64,000 nucleotides of DNA from Nannochloropsis salina CCMP1776 (taxonomy: Eukaryota; Sar; Eustigmatophyceae; Eustigmatales; Monodopsidaceae): NCBI GenBank assembly GCA_004565275.1, contig SDOX01000121.1, positions 45,070 through 109,069 on the forward strand, written 5' to 3'. Positions 34,005-46,900 of this stretch are shown in pieces (positions within the stretch are counted from its first letter, which is position 1; the number at the start of each line of letters is the position of its first letter). Position numbers and translations under genes: made by a program. Under the pieces are notes generated by a model that saw only the letters and a program-made list of their open reading frames with translations, did not search any database and was not told the origin of the DNA.

Positions 34005-35573
34005 ATGCTGCAAAATTTGTATGCTCAAGCATTTATACAATGGTACTTCTTGATTTGCATCATTTCAATGACAAACACTTCTTCGATGCGCACGATGCGT
34101 GGTGAAATAATTCCTTCCCTTCAGCTGCCCGTCGACCCTACCAGGACAGATGTAGTACCCGGTGATAAACTTATTCTGCTCAATGATTTATCACTAGAAC
34201 AAGTTTATCTTCATCATTCTCCTTCCGCTGCTTTATCATCAGGAGAACTCGAGAATTCTGCCTCCTTGATACAGCAGGCAGCCCGTCTTGCCGCAGGAGC
34301 CTATGACGGAACCACAGGACATGCGTTGGGAGGTTGGAAAGTAGAAAGAACCTATAAAAACTTGAATTCCGTGGCAATGATTTCCAGAAGATGGGTTTTT
34401 CCAGAGCAAATGCAGGCTTGTGCGTTGGCTTTTCGGGGCAGTGATGATCGACTGGATTGGAGAAATGATTATCGTGCTCGTCCAATCCCTATGATGCTGT
34501 GCGGCGAGGATGAAGGGAAGGATACCTTCGTCCTCGACGTGCTGACAGGCTCGCGCAGCAATGCTGGATCCCAGACAGAAAGGGAAGAGGTGCGCTTTCG
34601 TGCAAATCGCCGCGAACGCAATGAACCTTTTCGAAGAGCAGGCGGAGTAAAGGATGGCAATCGCAGCAGGGACGAAGTCGAAAGCAAGCGACCGACCCCA
34701 GCGCGCCTACCACGGCTGTGTCCACGACGTCTCGGGACGATTTGGCTTCATTACGGTTTTTATGACTCCTTTCGCCTGTTGAATGAGGGGACGACCGTCG
34801 CACATGACTGGAAGGAGCTCTTCCGGAACGGGACCTGCGACCCCGGGTTGTCCATCATCACCGGCCATAGTCTGGGGGGCGCCCTAACAGTCTATGCGTC
34901 CATCTTAAAATGGCCAGGTATACCCATCACATTTGCTGCTCCTCGGGCAGTAATCAATGGCTCATGCCCCTCGGATTTAGAGAGGGAGGCGCGACTGTCG
35001 TTGGTCTCCATCCGGGGGGGCCAGGCGGAGGCAGTCGGACCGATGACAGATAGAGCAAAGGGAGCCGCACCGGCGCATGCGCATCTGAAACATGACCTTT
35101 CTCTTCCAAGTTATCCCTTGACACGGGTCTTTTTGACCGACGATCCTGTCCCCGCGACGTTGCCAGCAAGCGATGCGATGCGTCTGGAAGAGATCACCGG
35201 CGCCTGGACCCATTGTGGATGCGCTTTAGCACTGCAAACTTCGATCCCAGTCATTTCTTCCCCGCAGGATGAAGAAAAAGGAGAGCCAGGGAGGGCACAT
35301 TTCGCCGCGAAGGCCCAAGGATGCGGGTCTAATGAGCCATTGCGACTGCCCTCGTTACTACCCACCCCGCAAACCATAGCAGACGCGACTCGTATTTCAG
35401 GGGAGGAGGAAGGTTGGAAAGCAGGTACAGAGAGAAATGCATTACCCTATGGACTGTTGGCCCCCGCGGACTTGAAACGGCATCTGCACACGCGTTACGT
35501 GCACGCGGTGGACGAGGCCTGCGAAGGGCCGTGGGACAGCATGCGATGCATTTTTGACCACGAAATGCGCTAG
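34005..35573 (+). CDS. Class 3 lipase (alpha/beta hydrolase), intronless
   Basis: Likely hydrolyses acylglycerols or glycerolipids. A single open frame of 522 codons from ATG 34005 (MLQNLYAQAF) to TAG 35571-35573. The N-terminal 25 residues are moderately hydrophobic and may anchor or target the protein. The lipase 3 core shows ACALAFRGSDDRLDWRND (first core strand region), HYGFYDSFRLL, the nucleophile elbow IITGHSLGGALTVYA at about residues 285-299, FAAPRAV, then LTDDPVPATLP with the likely catalytic Asp and HLHTRYVHAV with the likely His. A basic, low-complexity insert of about 75 residues lies between the first strand and HYGF, and another precedes the Asp block. It has no introns among neighbours with many, which could mean retroposition or transfer. 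The frame continues upstream of the ATG without a stop for about 70 bases, so a spliced 5' exon is possible. Confidence 0.87.
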   Translation: MLQNLYAQAFIQWYFLICIISMTNTSSMRTMRGEIIPSLQLPVDPTRTDVVPGDKLILLNDLSLEQVYLHHSPSAALSSGELENSASLIQQAARLAAGAYDGTTGHALGGWKVERTYKNLNSVAMISRRWVFPEQMQACALAFRGSDDRLDWRNDYRARPIPMMLCGEDEGKDTFVLDVLTGSRSNAGSQTEREEVRFRANRRERNEPFRRAGGVKDGNRSRDEVESKRPTPARLPRLCPRRLGTIWLHYGFYDSFRLLNEGTTVAHDWKELFRNGTCDPGLSIITGHSLGGALTVYASILKWPGIPITFAAPRAVINGSCPSDLEREARLSLVSIRGGQAEAVGPMTDRAKGAAPAHAHLKHDLSLPSYPLTRVFLTDDPVPATLPASDAMRLEEITGAWTHCGCALALQTSIPVISSPQDEEKGEPGRAHFAAKAQGCGSNEPLRLPSLLPTPQTIADATRISGEEEGWKAGTERNALPYGLLAPADLKRHLHTRYVHAVDEACEGPWDSMRCIFDHEMR

Positions 35574-35694
35574 GAAAGGTTCAGGCCCTTGAAAACGCGC
35601 CATAAGCAACGTTGAAACGTGGAAAAGAAAAGATTCTCTCGTTTTAGACAGGGCATTATCCGTGCTTTGTCATGTTTATTCTTAAATGGGTCGA

Positions 35695-36868
35695 TTAATC
35701 GCTGTCACTGCCGTCCTTGTCGCCCCGCAGGAAGGAGGAAAGCTGTACCGGGCCCGAGCTACCGGAGCCTTCGGTATCCGAGGAGGAAGAGGAGGAAGAG
35801 GAGGAAGAGGAGGAGGAGGGAGAGGAGGACGAGGACGAAGAAACATCTCGACGTCGCCTCTTTTTTTTCAGACTCCGTGGCTTTCTCTCTCCTTCTTGAC
35901 CCTCCCCTGCCAACGGGACGCTCTCCGTCTCCATCTCCCCGCCACCGTCGGTCTTATTCTCTACTCTTTCTTGTCCTACTTCGTCGTTTCTCTGCCTCTT
36001 CTCACCCCTTTCTTCTTTCCTCCCTTCTGAGCGTTTGATCTCCTCCCCTTCCTCGGACGAGGAACGCTTTCGCTTCCTGTGAGATTTTTTCTTGTCCTCC
36101 TTCTTGTGATGCTTCTTCTTTTTCCCCTCCCGCTTCCTCCCGTCCTTCTTCCTCCCCTTATTCTTCCTTCCCTCCTTTCGCCGACTCTTCTTCTTCCCAT
36201 CCTTCTCCTCCTTCTCCCCACGGTTTTGAGCCAAACGCCGAGCCCGCTCTGCGTCCAGCTGGGCCCGATATTCAATCATTTTCCGTTCATCGGCACCTGC
36301 CTGTGGGAAGGGTAGGCGAAAATATCGATTCGTGAGCTATGTATTCAGAAAATGGCGGGAACAAGGTAACGAGGACCTTCGCCCCACTGAAAAGCGGACG
36401 ACAAGCGAATCCGGTCAAAAACCTGCGCACGGCCCGTCCTTGGGATCATTTCCCTCTGCCTCTTACCAGGTCGAGTTTATCGGCCTTCGCCTTCTTGTAA
36501 TCCTCCCAGCTCGGTCGGTTGGGGTCGTTGATATTGTCGTGGATGGTCCGTTGTCCAAGGCCAGCTTCCATCCGAATCAACGCGTCGAAGGCCGCGGAAG
36601 GTGGTGGGGCCCCCATCGTCACACCTGGAATCACGGCGCCTGCCTTGTCTTTGCTCCCACCGCCGTGTTTTGCAGCGGCAGCGGCAGCCTGTTGCTGCTT
36701 CTTGAATGCGATCTCACGTTCATACCTTTGGTCGTCCAAGTGCCTGTCTGCGACTAAGTCTTTCTTAAAACCGCAACCCCGCCCGTCCGACGTCAACGCC
36801 CGCAGCTCCCGCTCGCGTTCTTTACGAGAAAGTTTCTTCTTTTTTTCCTCAGAAGTGGTGTCCGCCAT
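35695..36868 (-). CDS. FAM133-like Lys/Ser-rich nuclear protein
   Basis: Probably nuclear and perhaps linked to RNA processing; family function is poorly known. Two exons, 36868-36467 and 36300-35695, join in phase and give 335 residues. The N-terminus is highly charged (MADTTSEEKKKKLSRKERER), followed by a Gln/Ala-rich stretch. The central block NINDPNRPSWEDYKKAKADK, then AGADERKMIEYRAQLDAERA across the splice, resembles FAM133 proteins (PRPTWEExK followed by a charged helix). The C-terminus is a Lys/Arg-rich region of more than 100 residues, then a run of more than 20 serines, then an acidic end (GDKDGSDSD), the same order as in FAM133. The low-complexity tail limits how much similarity can be trusted. 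Confidence 0.6.
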
Positions 36869-38166
36869 GACAGGCCGCAAGCCGACAGGACAAGGCGGAG
36901 GCCGCAGCCTTGGCAGGAATGGAAAGTCAGTCTTGCTGCTGACACTTGAAGCGCTCCCAGCAGAAACCCCACTTAGAAGGTATTTTCTCTTCAGCGATCC
37001 ACCTGTCGACTGAATCAAGGTTGAGAAGGGAAACGCAAATGTACATCAGAGCTGAGCCTTGTGTATTCAGGCTTCCCAGTAGCTTAGCATCTGGAAGAAG
37101 CCAAAAATACAAGCCAATTTACCGAGTTAAAGGCCAGATGGTCGCACATTGACTCCCTCGGACACGCTTAATGGCAAATGTGCGCGCGTACAGGCTTTAA
37201 TTAGTCGAGAGAAAGCCAGTGATCACGCAGTGCGGGACATTTCCACCAAGGCACCGAGGACTCGATATGGAAGCCTCCATCCTCCGGGTACCAGTAGCTG
37301 TCCGGAATCTCCATACACGACCACACAGTCCCTAACGTCGATTCCCATCGCCGTCGAAGTGTGATCCAATACGATTGCCTTCCTATGCTATGTCACAGTA
37401 ACGAGTTTTGAAGGAGGCATATGCATTTGCGGACGTGTTCGTTGGGAAAAATATTACCGTCCTGGGTCCAAGCTCACCGTCAGATGCTTTTTGATGGCCA
37501 CGCACGCGTTTACAAATTGTCTAGAATAAAAGCCATTAGAATGATGTACAAGAGGAAGGCGAATGACACAAACATGGTTTGCAATCAGTTTTCATTTTTA
37601 TTTCAGGACAGGACGCCCCAAGTGTCTCTCCGTGTTCTTACAACGCTCACTCCACACTTTCATCGACACATACGAGCGAGGCCCCTACGTACATCGTATG
37701 CCTCCTATAACAATCAACCTGCACTAATGGCATCAATGCCTATTAGAATCTGCATAAATTACCGAAGACGAACCAAATCACGACGTCGCAAGCCATAATT
37801 TTGTATCAAGTGACAACACACCCTCAGGAGGGACCTTTGGGACACCGGAGGGACCCCTGTAGCACATTCGTTGACAGTTTCGACACTTCTTTCCCCAAGA
37901 GCAGCAAGCCATTTATTTTACATACTAGACCCCTGGAGAGCGATGGTCTGATATTCCTACTTCTTTATCACGCCCGATGCTGCGTCAAGAGTGGCACGGT
38001 CTTCTGACAAACGTCTCCACACGCCTCTTCATGTGTAAATTTCAGCCCGTATCGATTCAACGAAAGGCTTCATAAGAGTACATGACTATATAGCTTGCCT
38101 ACTAAGGCACACCTCGCAGTCCCAAGGCAACCCGACTGCTCTGTATTTCTCGACCATGCGAGTCCG
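36869..38166. other. Intergenic, no gene seen
   Basis: Between the starts of the FAM133-like gene and the 3' end of the ABCG gene, both minus strand. Plus-strand ORFs of 60-125 codons at 37149-38007 have no splice context or recognisable similarity. The promoter of the FAM133-like gene should lie here. Confidence 0.4.
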
Positions 38167-41100
38167 TTACACAGAATGCGGACCCTCCGCAGACAAGAGG
38201 GTGGGCATGGGAGGGTTGGAGGGCGGGATCATCTTCAAGTATTTTTGACTCGTCACCCGCAAGACCGCGTACCCCAGGCCGGCAAAGATGAGGGTGATCC
38301 CCACCAAGGCAAGCGCGCATTGCCACAGGCCATATTCGTCCATGGAATAAAGAGCCAAGACCTGCTCCCCCGTGCTCATGCAGCCTTTGCCCTCCGGATC
38401 CGGGCAGGCGAAGGTCATCCCCTTAAACTGATTGACGGCGAAGGCGTTGAAGCTCCACTTGATGAAGGACATGTAAGGACACCATTGCGCCCCCGTGGGC
38501 AAGCTCTTCACGTTGATGAAGACCCCAGAGAAGAGCAAGAAGACGATGGTGACGGGGGGGGCGAGGGCGGTGGCCGTGGGCACGTCCCGGGAGAGGGCGC
38601 TCACTACCAAGCCCAGAGCAACGGCGCAAATGGCTTCCAAAAGGCAGAAGCCCGTGAAGATCAGGAAGGCAGAGAGGCTGGGCTCGAGACCGACCATCCA
38701 GTAGGCAATACAGGCGAAGATGAAGGGCCCTAGCAGGGTGAAAGGGAGCTCGGAGACGAGCTGGGCGGGGAGGAAGGGAGGGAGGGAGGGAGGGAGGGAG
38801 GGAGGAACCCAAAAAGGGACAGAAAGGTGACGACGGAATAAGAGAGGCAGGAGGTGGATGAGGAAAGGAAAGGGGGGGGGAGGAGAGGGAGAATTTTTTT
38901 ACCTTGGCCAGGTAGTAAGAGGAGAGGTGGTAGGCTTTGGCTGCACGCTCCTTCTGCACAATGTACTTCTCCATGGGGAAGACCTGTATGACGCCCTGAA
39001 GGTTACCAAAGGCTGAAGGGAGGGGAAAAGGGAGGGAGGGAGGAAGGGAGGGAGGGAGGGAAGGAGGGTGATGGCGGCGGTTAGTGGACACATCCGCGGG
39101 TAATGATGACACCAAGTGAGGGAGACCAGGGAAAGGACGGAAGCGCGGGCGCGGCAGGGCGAGAGGGTGGGTGGGTGGGCAGGAGGAAGGAAGGGAGGGA
39201 GGGGGGGAGGAAGGAAAGGGGGGGGCTGACCTTGATTGATGGCCACGAAGAAAAGAGCGCCGATGAAGTTCTGGATGGACGTTTGTCCTGGAGGGTTTCT
39301 GAAGGCCGTGCACAAAGGATTTGAGGAAAGGTGAAAGCAGGGAGGAGGGCGGGAAATGAGGAAGAAGGAAGGGAGGGAGGGAGGGAGGGAGGGAGGGAGG
39401 GAACACCCGCCCGGCCGACGAAGAGAATGGCCAACGAGTGTCGGACGAAGTGAGATCCAGAAAGCCCTCTCTCTGATCTCTTTTCTCCAGACCTCGGCAG
39501 TTCTCCTTAAATTTATGCAGCCGGACCTTTTATATTCAAACCCCCTCCCATCGTCTCTCCGCCCCTCCCTCCCCCCTTTCCTACCCTTCCCTCTTCGAGT
39601 ATATCGCTCCCAAAACCAGGGCAAAGAAGACGTTGCTCAAAATTTTCACCGCCAGCGCGAATTTGTTGCGTTTATTTTGCTTGAGGCCGCGGAGAAATAC
39701 CATCCAAAACTGCATTGGCCATGATGATTGGTAGCCTAGGGAGGGATAGAGGGAGGGAAGAAGAAAAGGAGGGAAGATAAATACGGATTTGTGGAGGCTT
39801 GAATATATATGTATATATGTATTGATATATGGTTGTACTTGGCCATTGTTAGCCCTTGTTTCTGTCATCACAGGCTCTTATTTTCCCCCTCCCTTCCTCC
39901 CTCCCTCCCTCCTTCCCTCCTTCCTTCCTTCCCTCCACCCACCTCGATCTACGCCGGCATCGGGCGATGCCCCCATTCCCTCCCCAAGCCCTCCCTCCTC
40001 TTCCACTCCTCGCTTCCTCTGTTGGGTTTGCCACGCCGTGTGCAAGCTCTCTATCCGAGAACGCGTCGTGGCCTCTAGGTCAGGCGAACGATAGTCCATG
40101 GAGATCACCTGACGGCAGGGAGGAAGGGAGACAGGAAGAGGGAGGAGGGAGGGAGGGAGAGAGGGAGGGACATGGGGATGAGTGGAAAGGAAGTTTTGTT
40201 TCACTCGCCCACACTGCCCTCGGTATCCCGCGGAAGAGCGGGAGATCAGAAGACCTGTCTCCTTCCCTCCTCCCTGCCCTCTCTCCCTCCCCCCTCGCCC
40301 CTTCCCTCCTCACATCCAAGAAGAAATCACTGGGGCAGAACTGAGGGGGGCAACACCATCCCTGGGAGGCAAAGAATGAGACCGCGTCTTGAGCCTTGCC
40401 TGTATGGTGGTTCTGGTCAGGTCAGAGGCGCCCTTCCCTCCCTCCCTCCCTCTCTCCCTCCCGCCCTTCCTCCCTTCCTCCCTCCCTTCCTCCCTCCCCA
40501 CATACCTGCGTAGATAATCCGTCCTTCCGAGACGAGGACGAGCATGTCGAGAAGATCGAATATGGAGGATCGGGGTTGGTGGATGGCTGGGAGGGAGGGA
40601 AAGGGGAAGAGCCGTGAGAGGACAAGGCAGGAAAAGCGAAGGAAATTCCGTCCAAAGCTGCCTGTTCTCCTGCGCTCCATCAATTTAGGCGGACCTCACA
40701 CTGGGCATGGCAGGGTTTGATGATACAACCGAACCAGACGCACGCGTTTCACTCTCGAGCTTCGTTTGACCTCTTCCCCAATTTCCTCCCTCCCTCCTTT
40801 CTTTCCAACCTCCCTACCCGCCACGACGGTGCGGCCGCTCTGAGCGAGCGACCCCATGGCACTCATGACGCTCTGCGCTTGGAAGGAATCGAGACCTTGG
40901 GGGTGGGAAGGTCGGGAGGGAAGGGAGGTGAGGGGGTGAGGAGGAAACGAGGGAGGGTGGGCCGGAAAGGGGGGGAAGGGAGGCCCAGGGAACGACATAG
41001 CGTTTGAGATACGCGGCGAACAGGCACCTTAGACCCGTATAATGAACCCCTTCCCCCTCCTGAGTTGGCACTGACCGCTGGTAGGTTCGTCCAAGAAGAG

Positions 41101-42457
41101 CAAGGATGGGTTCGAAATGAGCTCCACGCCCACCGACACGCGTTTCCGCTCGCCCCCGCTCACGCCCCGGACTTGTCCGTCGCCTGCATGCGGTTAGGGA
41201 GAGGGGGAGGGAGGGAGGGAAGACGAGGGGGAGGGCATGGGAGAGGGACAGGAGGCATTAGTGTAGTATCTGGGCCCACTCAACTTCATCCCCACGCGCG
41301 CGCGACAACCGGTGTCTCCCCCCCTTTCCCTCCTTCCCTCCCTCCATCCCTCCCTACCAATGATGGTATTCCGAGCCTTGGCCAGTCCCAAGGCGTTGAT
41401 GACGTCCCGGACGTAGGTCGCCTTCTCCTGCTCCGAGAGGGCGGAGGGGAGGTAAAAGTGGGTGGCCAGCGTCAGGGTTTCTTGCACGGTGAGAAAGGAG
41501 TAGAGAACGTCGTCCTGAAAAGGGAGGGAGGATGGTAGAGGGGAAGAGAATGAGGGCTGCGACGCGCAGGACCATGCCACATGCACGCCTATCGTGACAA
41601 TTTCACGTCGCACCTTCCTACTTCGGTTTTCTCCCTGCCTTGACCAACCATTCGTCCCCTCCCTCTCTCCTTACCTGCACCACATACGCGCACAACCGTC
41701 GCACTACTCCGGACTCCACGGGCACCCCATTCACTGAGAGTTCTCCCTCCAACGTGGCGCCCTTGATGAAGGCGACTCGCCCGGCCAGGGCGTTCAACAG
41801 GGAGGATTTCCCCGAGCCTGGTGAAGGAGCAGGGAAAGGAAGGAAGGGCAAGCGGCCGGAAACCAATGTACACGGTCATTTTTTATCAATCGGTAGAATC
41901 AAGAAAATCCAAATATCTCCATGGCACGACCATGAGTGTCAAAGTGCGCATGTCAGTCCAAGAATAGTCACTAGTTGAATAAATGCCGCGAACAGACGCC
42001 TACAGCAGGTCACGCCGCTCCATGGCGGGACACAGTTCTCGACATGCGCATGCCAGACCCGCTGTGCCCGCCCCCTTTGTTTGGATATCGGACGGTACAC
42101 ACATTATACTGCCCTTACCTGTTGGGCCCATAATGGCCGTCACCCGCCCCGCGGGGGCCGTCCCGGAGACTTGGTGCAATATTTCTTTCGTCTTCCCCTT
42201 ATTTTTCTTGCCCTTCAAGGGAATGGAGAGGGAAACTGTTGTCGAGAACGGGATGGGGATTACTGTCAGATGATACGGTAAGCTGCACAGAGATGATGGT
42301 ATGACTCACCTCCCCTCCACGACAAGCCCACGGGCTTGATTGGTTTGAGCGCCAATTGCTGGCCTGCCATTTCAGCCGCGACATCTTCAACGGAAAATAT
42401 AAAGATAGGAACAAGGGGAAATACACGTAAGGTCTCATTGCTCTTTACATAGTCCAT
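38167..42457 (-). CDS. ABC transporter, subfamily G (half-transporter)
   Basis: ATP-driven membrane transporter, with the nucleotide-binding domain first and the membrane domain second, as in ABCG half-transporters that work as dimers. In transcript order: exon 1 (42457 to about 42310, [18 protein letters not shown]); [16 protein letters not shown] and VTAIMGPT (42263-42121) joined to [14 protein letters not shown] (Walker A, split by an intron); [20 protein letters not shown] (near 41515); [17 protein letters not shown] (ABC signature) and [10 protein letters not shown] (Walker B; 41186-41085); [35 protein letters not shown] (near 40580-40505); FCPSDFFLD. The membrane half starts with [20 protein letters not shown] (39735-39590) and ends with one exon, 38762-38167, carrying six-helix material such as [19 protein letters not shown] and a large loop with cysteines before the last helix. 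The substrate is unknown; sterols, lipids or xenobiotics are usual for the family. Confidence 0.9.
38774..38806 (-). repeat. CCCT array (coding strand) before the last ABCG exon
   Basis: Plus strand shows GGGA units; in the sense of the ABCG transcript it is a CCCT tract ending a few bases before the acceptor of the exon that starts [11 protein letters not shown]. Confidence 0.85.
39367..39405 (-). repeat. CCCT array (coding strand) in an ABCG intron
   Basis: Long GGGA array on the plus strand, CCCT on the sense strand, inside the intron before the exon [21 protein letters not shown] related array at 39029-39066 precedes the next exon. Confidence 0.8.
40432..40500 (-). repeat. GGGA array (coding strand) after an ABCG donor
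   Basis: Plus strand shows CCCT and CCTT units; on the transcript strand it is G-rich and begins right after the GTATGT donor of the exon ending EGRIIYAG. The orientation is opposite to the other ABCG arrays and matches the rule that G-rich arrays follow donors. Confidence 0.75.
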
Positions 42458-43917
42458 CTACTCGAGCCCCAATTATCCCTCCTGTTAAAGCGCCCTCTTC
42501 CTTATGTAAGGCACCAACCAGTTTCTTTTTTCAAAAGCGGCTGCTCCCAATCGTTACAGTCCTCCTTCTGCTCCATAATCTATCTTTATGTGTGTCGTCA
42601 ATGAGGGATCAGTATCGTTGCCCTTCATTTAAGAGAGCTCGAGGATATGATGGGCGCGTGCGTGTGCAAGGCAGCTAACATTGATTACAACGAACAAGAC
42701 ACAAAATAGGACCGTTCAGCACAAATCGATAACAGAAGTTGAAATATCACGTCATATCACATACTGTCTATGGAACACGGCACCAAGTCACCATCCTGGA
42801 CGCTTTTGTGGCAGCCGGTCACGGCGTCATCACAAGATCGAGCGTGCTTTCAGGTATCGGCCCATATTGCTCTGACTTGAGACGGAAGACTCGAGGCGTT
42901 GCTTGCATCTACCGCACCAACCATACCTCGCTCTGCAGCGAAATGATAATGTTGTCTGAATATTTTCCGCAGACTCTCATGTTTAAACGCTATTATTGGA
43001 CCAGTATTTTTTTAATGTCTGGCCATGGCCCTAGACGTCCAACCTCCCGATCCCGTCAGCAAGCGTAATGAACCGAACATATTGCTCGCTCCGGTGCTTC
43101 GAGTGTTTGATGTCTGCTCTGCGCATGTTATTTCTTTGCTTGATCAATTCAGGTTAAACATAATATCCACCTGCTATGAGCGGGGTTGTGAAGTTCGCAT
43201 TTGCATTCCCTTCTTCCATTCATTCCCGTTCCTCACTATAATTCTTCACATCTTCCACGTGCAACTTCAAGCTTTCCGCTGCTTCTACCACACCTTCACT
43301 TTTAGCCCTTGAAAATCTTATCTGTAATGAAAAGCTATTAGAGTTACCTCTCGTGCCAGCAACATTCTTCCCTGTTCCATGTAAGAGCCTCACTTTTTGA
43401 GCCTCCTGATTTGTACACTGCTTCGGCAAGCTTCTTGATCTTTTATGATTTCCACCGACATACACGCTTCCACTTCCTCTCACACGACATTTTTGCTTGT
43501 ATCACTGTGTCCCTACGGGCTCCCTTTCGATACACGCAAAATGAAATCCTGTCATCAGGCTCCTAGACCGCACGTTGAACCAGTACAGGCATTTAAAAAA
43601 CATTCTATGCCTCCCGTGCACCCTCAAAATAAAACTAATCTTCATAATTCTATGTGATTAGTTTGTATCCTCTCAGATACCACGCCTCTCCTTACGCCGT
43701 ACGTTGTTCCATCAAAGTTCGATTCTCACGATAAATTTCCTCTCGATACAGCCCTCAATTCGACGTCCGTTGAGCTTCCGGCTTCCTTTATACAAAGGCT
43801 TACACTACACTATGCTCTGTACCCTCCCATTCACCATCGCATCTCTTATCATGCTTGAGTGCTCGGACGCCTCCTGCTCCTACGTCTCGGTCGCTCCCCT
43901 CCAACGTCGATGGAGGA
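42458..43917. other. Intergenic, no gene seen
   Basis: Between the ABCG start and the HPPD 3' end, both minus strand. ORFs of up to 109 codons on the plus strand (42739-43068 and others) show no family similarity or phase-matched exons. It should hold the ABCG promoter and the HPPD 3' UTR. Confidence 0.4.
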
Positions 43918-46900
43918 TTACACGTTCAGTGTCTTTTCATACTCTTCGATGGACTTAAAAAGCTCACTGAAATTCCCCTTGAAATAAGAATTTGTAAGAA
44001 TGTAAGAATGAGAGGGATAGGGCGAAGGAGAGGAATGGACGAGAGGTGAGCTTAGAGGCAGGAGAATCTGCAGTGGTCATTCCTGCACGGCCATCCGTTC
44101 TCCCCTTTCACCTTCCCTCCCTTCCTATCTTCCTTACTTTCCCAAAACCCCCGCAGCCAGGGGCCTGTTCTGGCAACCTTTTACCCTCCTTGTCCACCGT
44201 GCACCCCACACGCTGGATAATTTCAAGGAAGAGTGTCGGACGGTCCCCCACGGGACGAGTGAAGACCTGCGAAAGAGACGAGCAAGAAGGACAAGGCGTT
44301 GCCTAAGGATTTTTTTCATGGAAAACAAGAAAAGAGGGGACGAAGGAGACCCAAAAAAAGAGAGCAAGAAAAGAGAGGGCACTATTCCTCTGCTCACCTG
44401 AAGCAGCACGCCCTGGTCGTCCTTGTCCACGAGTAGGCCCAACTCCTCGACGCAGGCTAGCTCCTCATCTAATTTTTCAGAAAAAAGAAAAGATCCACAG
44501 TCACAAAGACGCCCCTCTTTTGCGCTCTCTCTCTTTTCTGATTTTTATTGTTACCAGGTTCTTCTGAAGACACTCACCAGTCAGCACTCCAGGCCCGATT
44601 TTGGCGGGTAAGGACTGATAGTACTCGGGGGAGGCTTTAGGCATGAAATCGAAGCCTACAGGAGAGGCGACAGAGGGCGGAAAAGGAAGGATGAGGGAGA
44701 GAGAAGGGAGGGGATACGGGGAGGAAAGTGAGGCCAGGACGCTCAAAGCCCTCTAACGATGAAGGATGGAGGGCTGAAAGGGGAAGGGGAAAGGAAGCAA
44801 ATGAAAGAAAAGCATGGGAATACACTGACGAGGATTGGAACACAAGCCCCCCCCTTTCCTAAAGAGAAAGCCCTACCTCCCAAGTGAGTCCTCTTCTTGA
44901 GCTCCCGCATGGTCGCAAAAATGTTGTCAGTCTTGAGCGCGATGTGCTGCACGCCTGCACCCTGATTCTGTTCAAGATAGGTCTGAATCTGGGAACCATG
45001 GAGCGAAGGAGGGTGAGGGAGACGGAGTCAAGGGAGGGTGATCCAATCAAGCCTGGACGCGACTTTAGTCCCTAAGATCGAGGGAGAAAGGAGAGGAGGA
45101 AGGGAGGGAGGGAGGGAGTGGAAGAAGGAGGGAGGGGGGGAGGGCGCATCATGTACCTGGCTCTTCCGTTTGGTCCCAAAGGTGGGCTCGTTGACGGGGA
45201 GCAAGACCCGCTCGTTGTTGGAAGCCAGCACCAGACTGTTCAGACCGCTGTCCACGGTACCCACGTCGGTGCTGGTGAACTCGGCGTACTCATGCAGGCC
45301 CTGGAGGGGAGGGTGGGAGGGTGGGCGGGAGGGAGGGCGGGAAGGAGGATGGGAAGGCCAAAATCATGGTCGTCGATTGCGGTACCGAGCTGTGCATCCA
45401 CCGCTCTCGCCTGTCCTCCACAACCCTCCTTCCCGCCCTTCCCTCCCTCCCACACCGTCATCTCCATCAGGTGGTTGACCACCGGCAAGAGCTGCGGGAC
45501 ATTGGAGACCACGTGGTCGATGCGCTGAAGCCCGTAGCTCAGGGGGGGGATGGGGGTTTCCTGGTAGTTAGGGAGGAAAGGACCTGGGCGTGGGATACAG
45601 GGGAGGGAAGGACGCAGGGAGTGGAAGCGGTGGATGGAGTACACGGAGGGAGGGTAAGTTAGTCATATAGAGTCATGTAGAATCTCTTCAATGAGTCTGA
45701 AATTCGACCGGATTTGCCTCTTCAAGCACGAAGGTGCTCCCCCATGGGCTCATTCCCATACCCTTCCTTTCTCCCTCCCGTCTTTCCCCCCTTCCCCAAC
45801 CTAGTCTCCACTCTCCCTCAATTTCCTCTACTTCCTCTTTTTATCCCTCTCCTCCCTTCCTTCCCTCCCTCCTTGTATCCCCACCGTCGAAATCGCCACT
45901 GACAAAGCGCAGCACCACTTCTGCGTCATTGCCTGGATAGGCCAAAACCTCCGCAATCCACTTCACTTGACCCGTGGCTGTGTCCTTTAGAATCTGAGGA
46001 GGGCAAGAAGGGGAAAGAGAAGAGATGGGCGAGTAAGAAAGAGGGGGGACGAGGGAGGAAGGGGAAAGGGGGGGAGAGAGAGAGAACGAAAGAGGGGAAG
46101 ATAAAATTTCGTCGGGCAAAACTTCGAAATCCCGCGCCGGTGTCTAGATTTTCGAACACCCGCTATTTTTAGTCTATCCGCTCAGGCGCATTCCCCTCTT
46201 TTGTATCTCTCGGCCTAAATACATCGTCATAAATATAATACCCCGCTTCCTGTGCCCTGCCGTTCCAAGTCCTTCCATCCCCTTCCTGACCTGCGGAGCC
46301 AAGACACCTTTCCCACCATGGGCCAGGCACGCTTCGTACGCCTGGGAGGCGTCGTGTACCTCGATGCCGATAGCGCGAACAGCCAGGCCATGTCTCCCAA
46401 AGAACCCCATGGCCATCGAAGAATCAAAGGCAGGGTGAGGAGAGGGCGCGAGCGAGGGAGAGGCCTCGGCAATGCGGTGACTGGGTTGGGACGGTGCGGC
46501 AGCCACGGAGGAGGAAGGAGGAGTGCTGGCGTAAGGTGCAGTGAAGACGAAAACGAGCTCTTGGGACTGCAGGACGTAGGACGCGTAGAGAGGATTGCCT
46601 GTGGAGCTGTCGGATTTCGCCACTTGCGACAGGCCCAAACCCCAAGCAAAACGACGCGACGTGTTGGTGGCATCGCCACAATAGAATTCCAGGTGGTGGA
46701 AGCGTTTCATCTGCCAATTAGGGAAGCGCAGCAAAGTCAGAGGCCCAGGAAAATGAAGGCACGGAAGCGCAGGGTGCGATAGATGCGGGCCATGCCGTAG
46801 TTTCCGGCACCATGATGATATGAAGGCCTCTGATTGAGTCTACGACATCAAGTTAACCACAGATCACTATCATAATCTGACTTTCCCGCTTATATTATTA

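Noticed and set aside
43710-43740. GTTCGATTC, like a tRNA B box
   Set aside because: No matching A box, acceptor stem or cloverleaf could be found around it.
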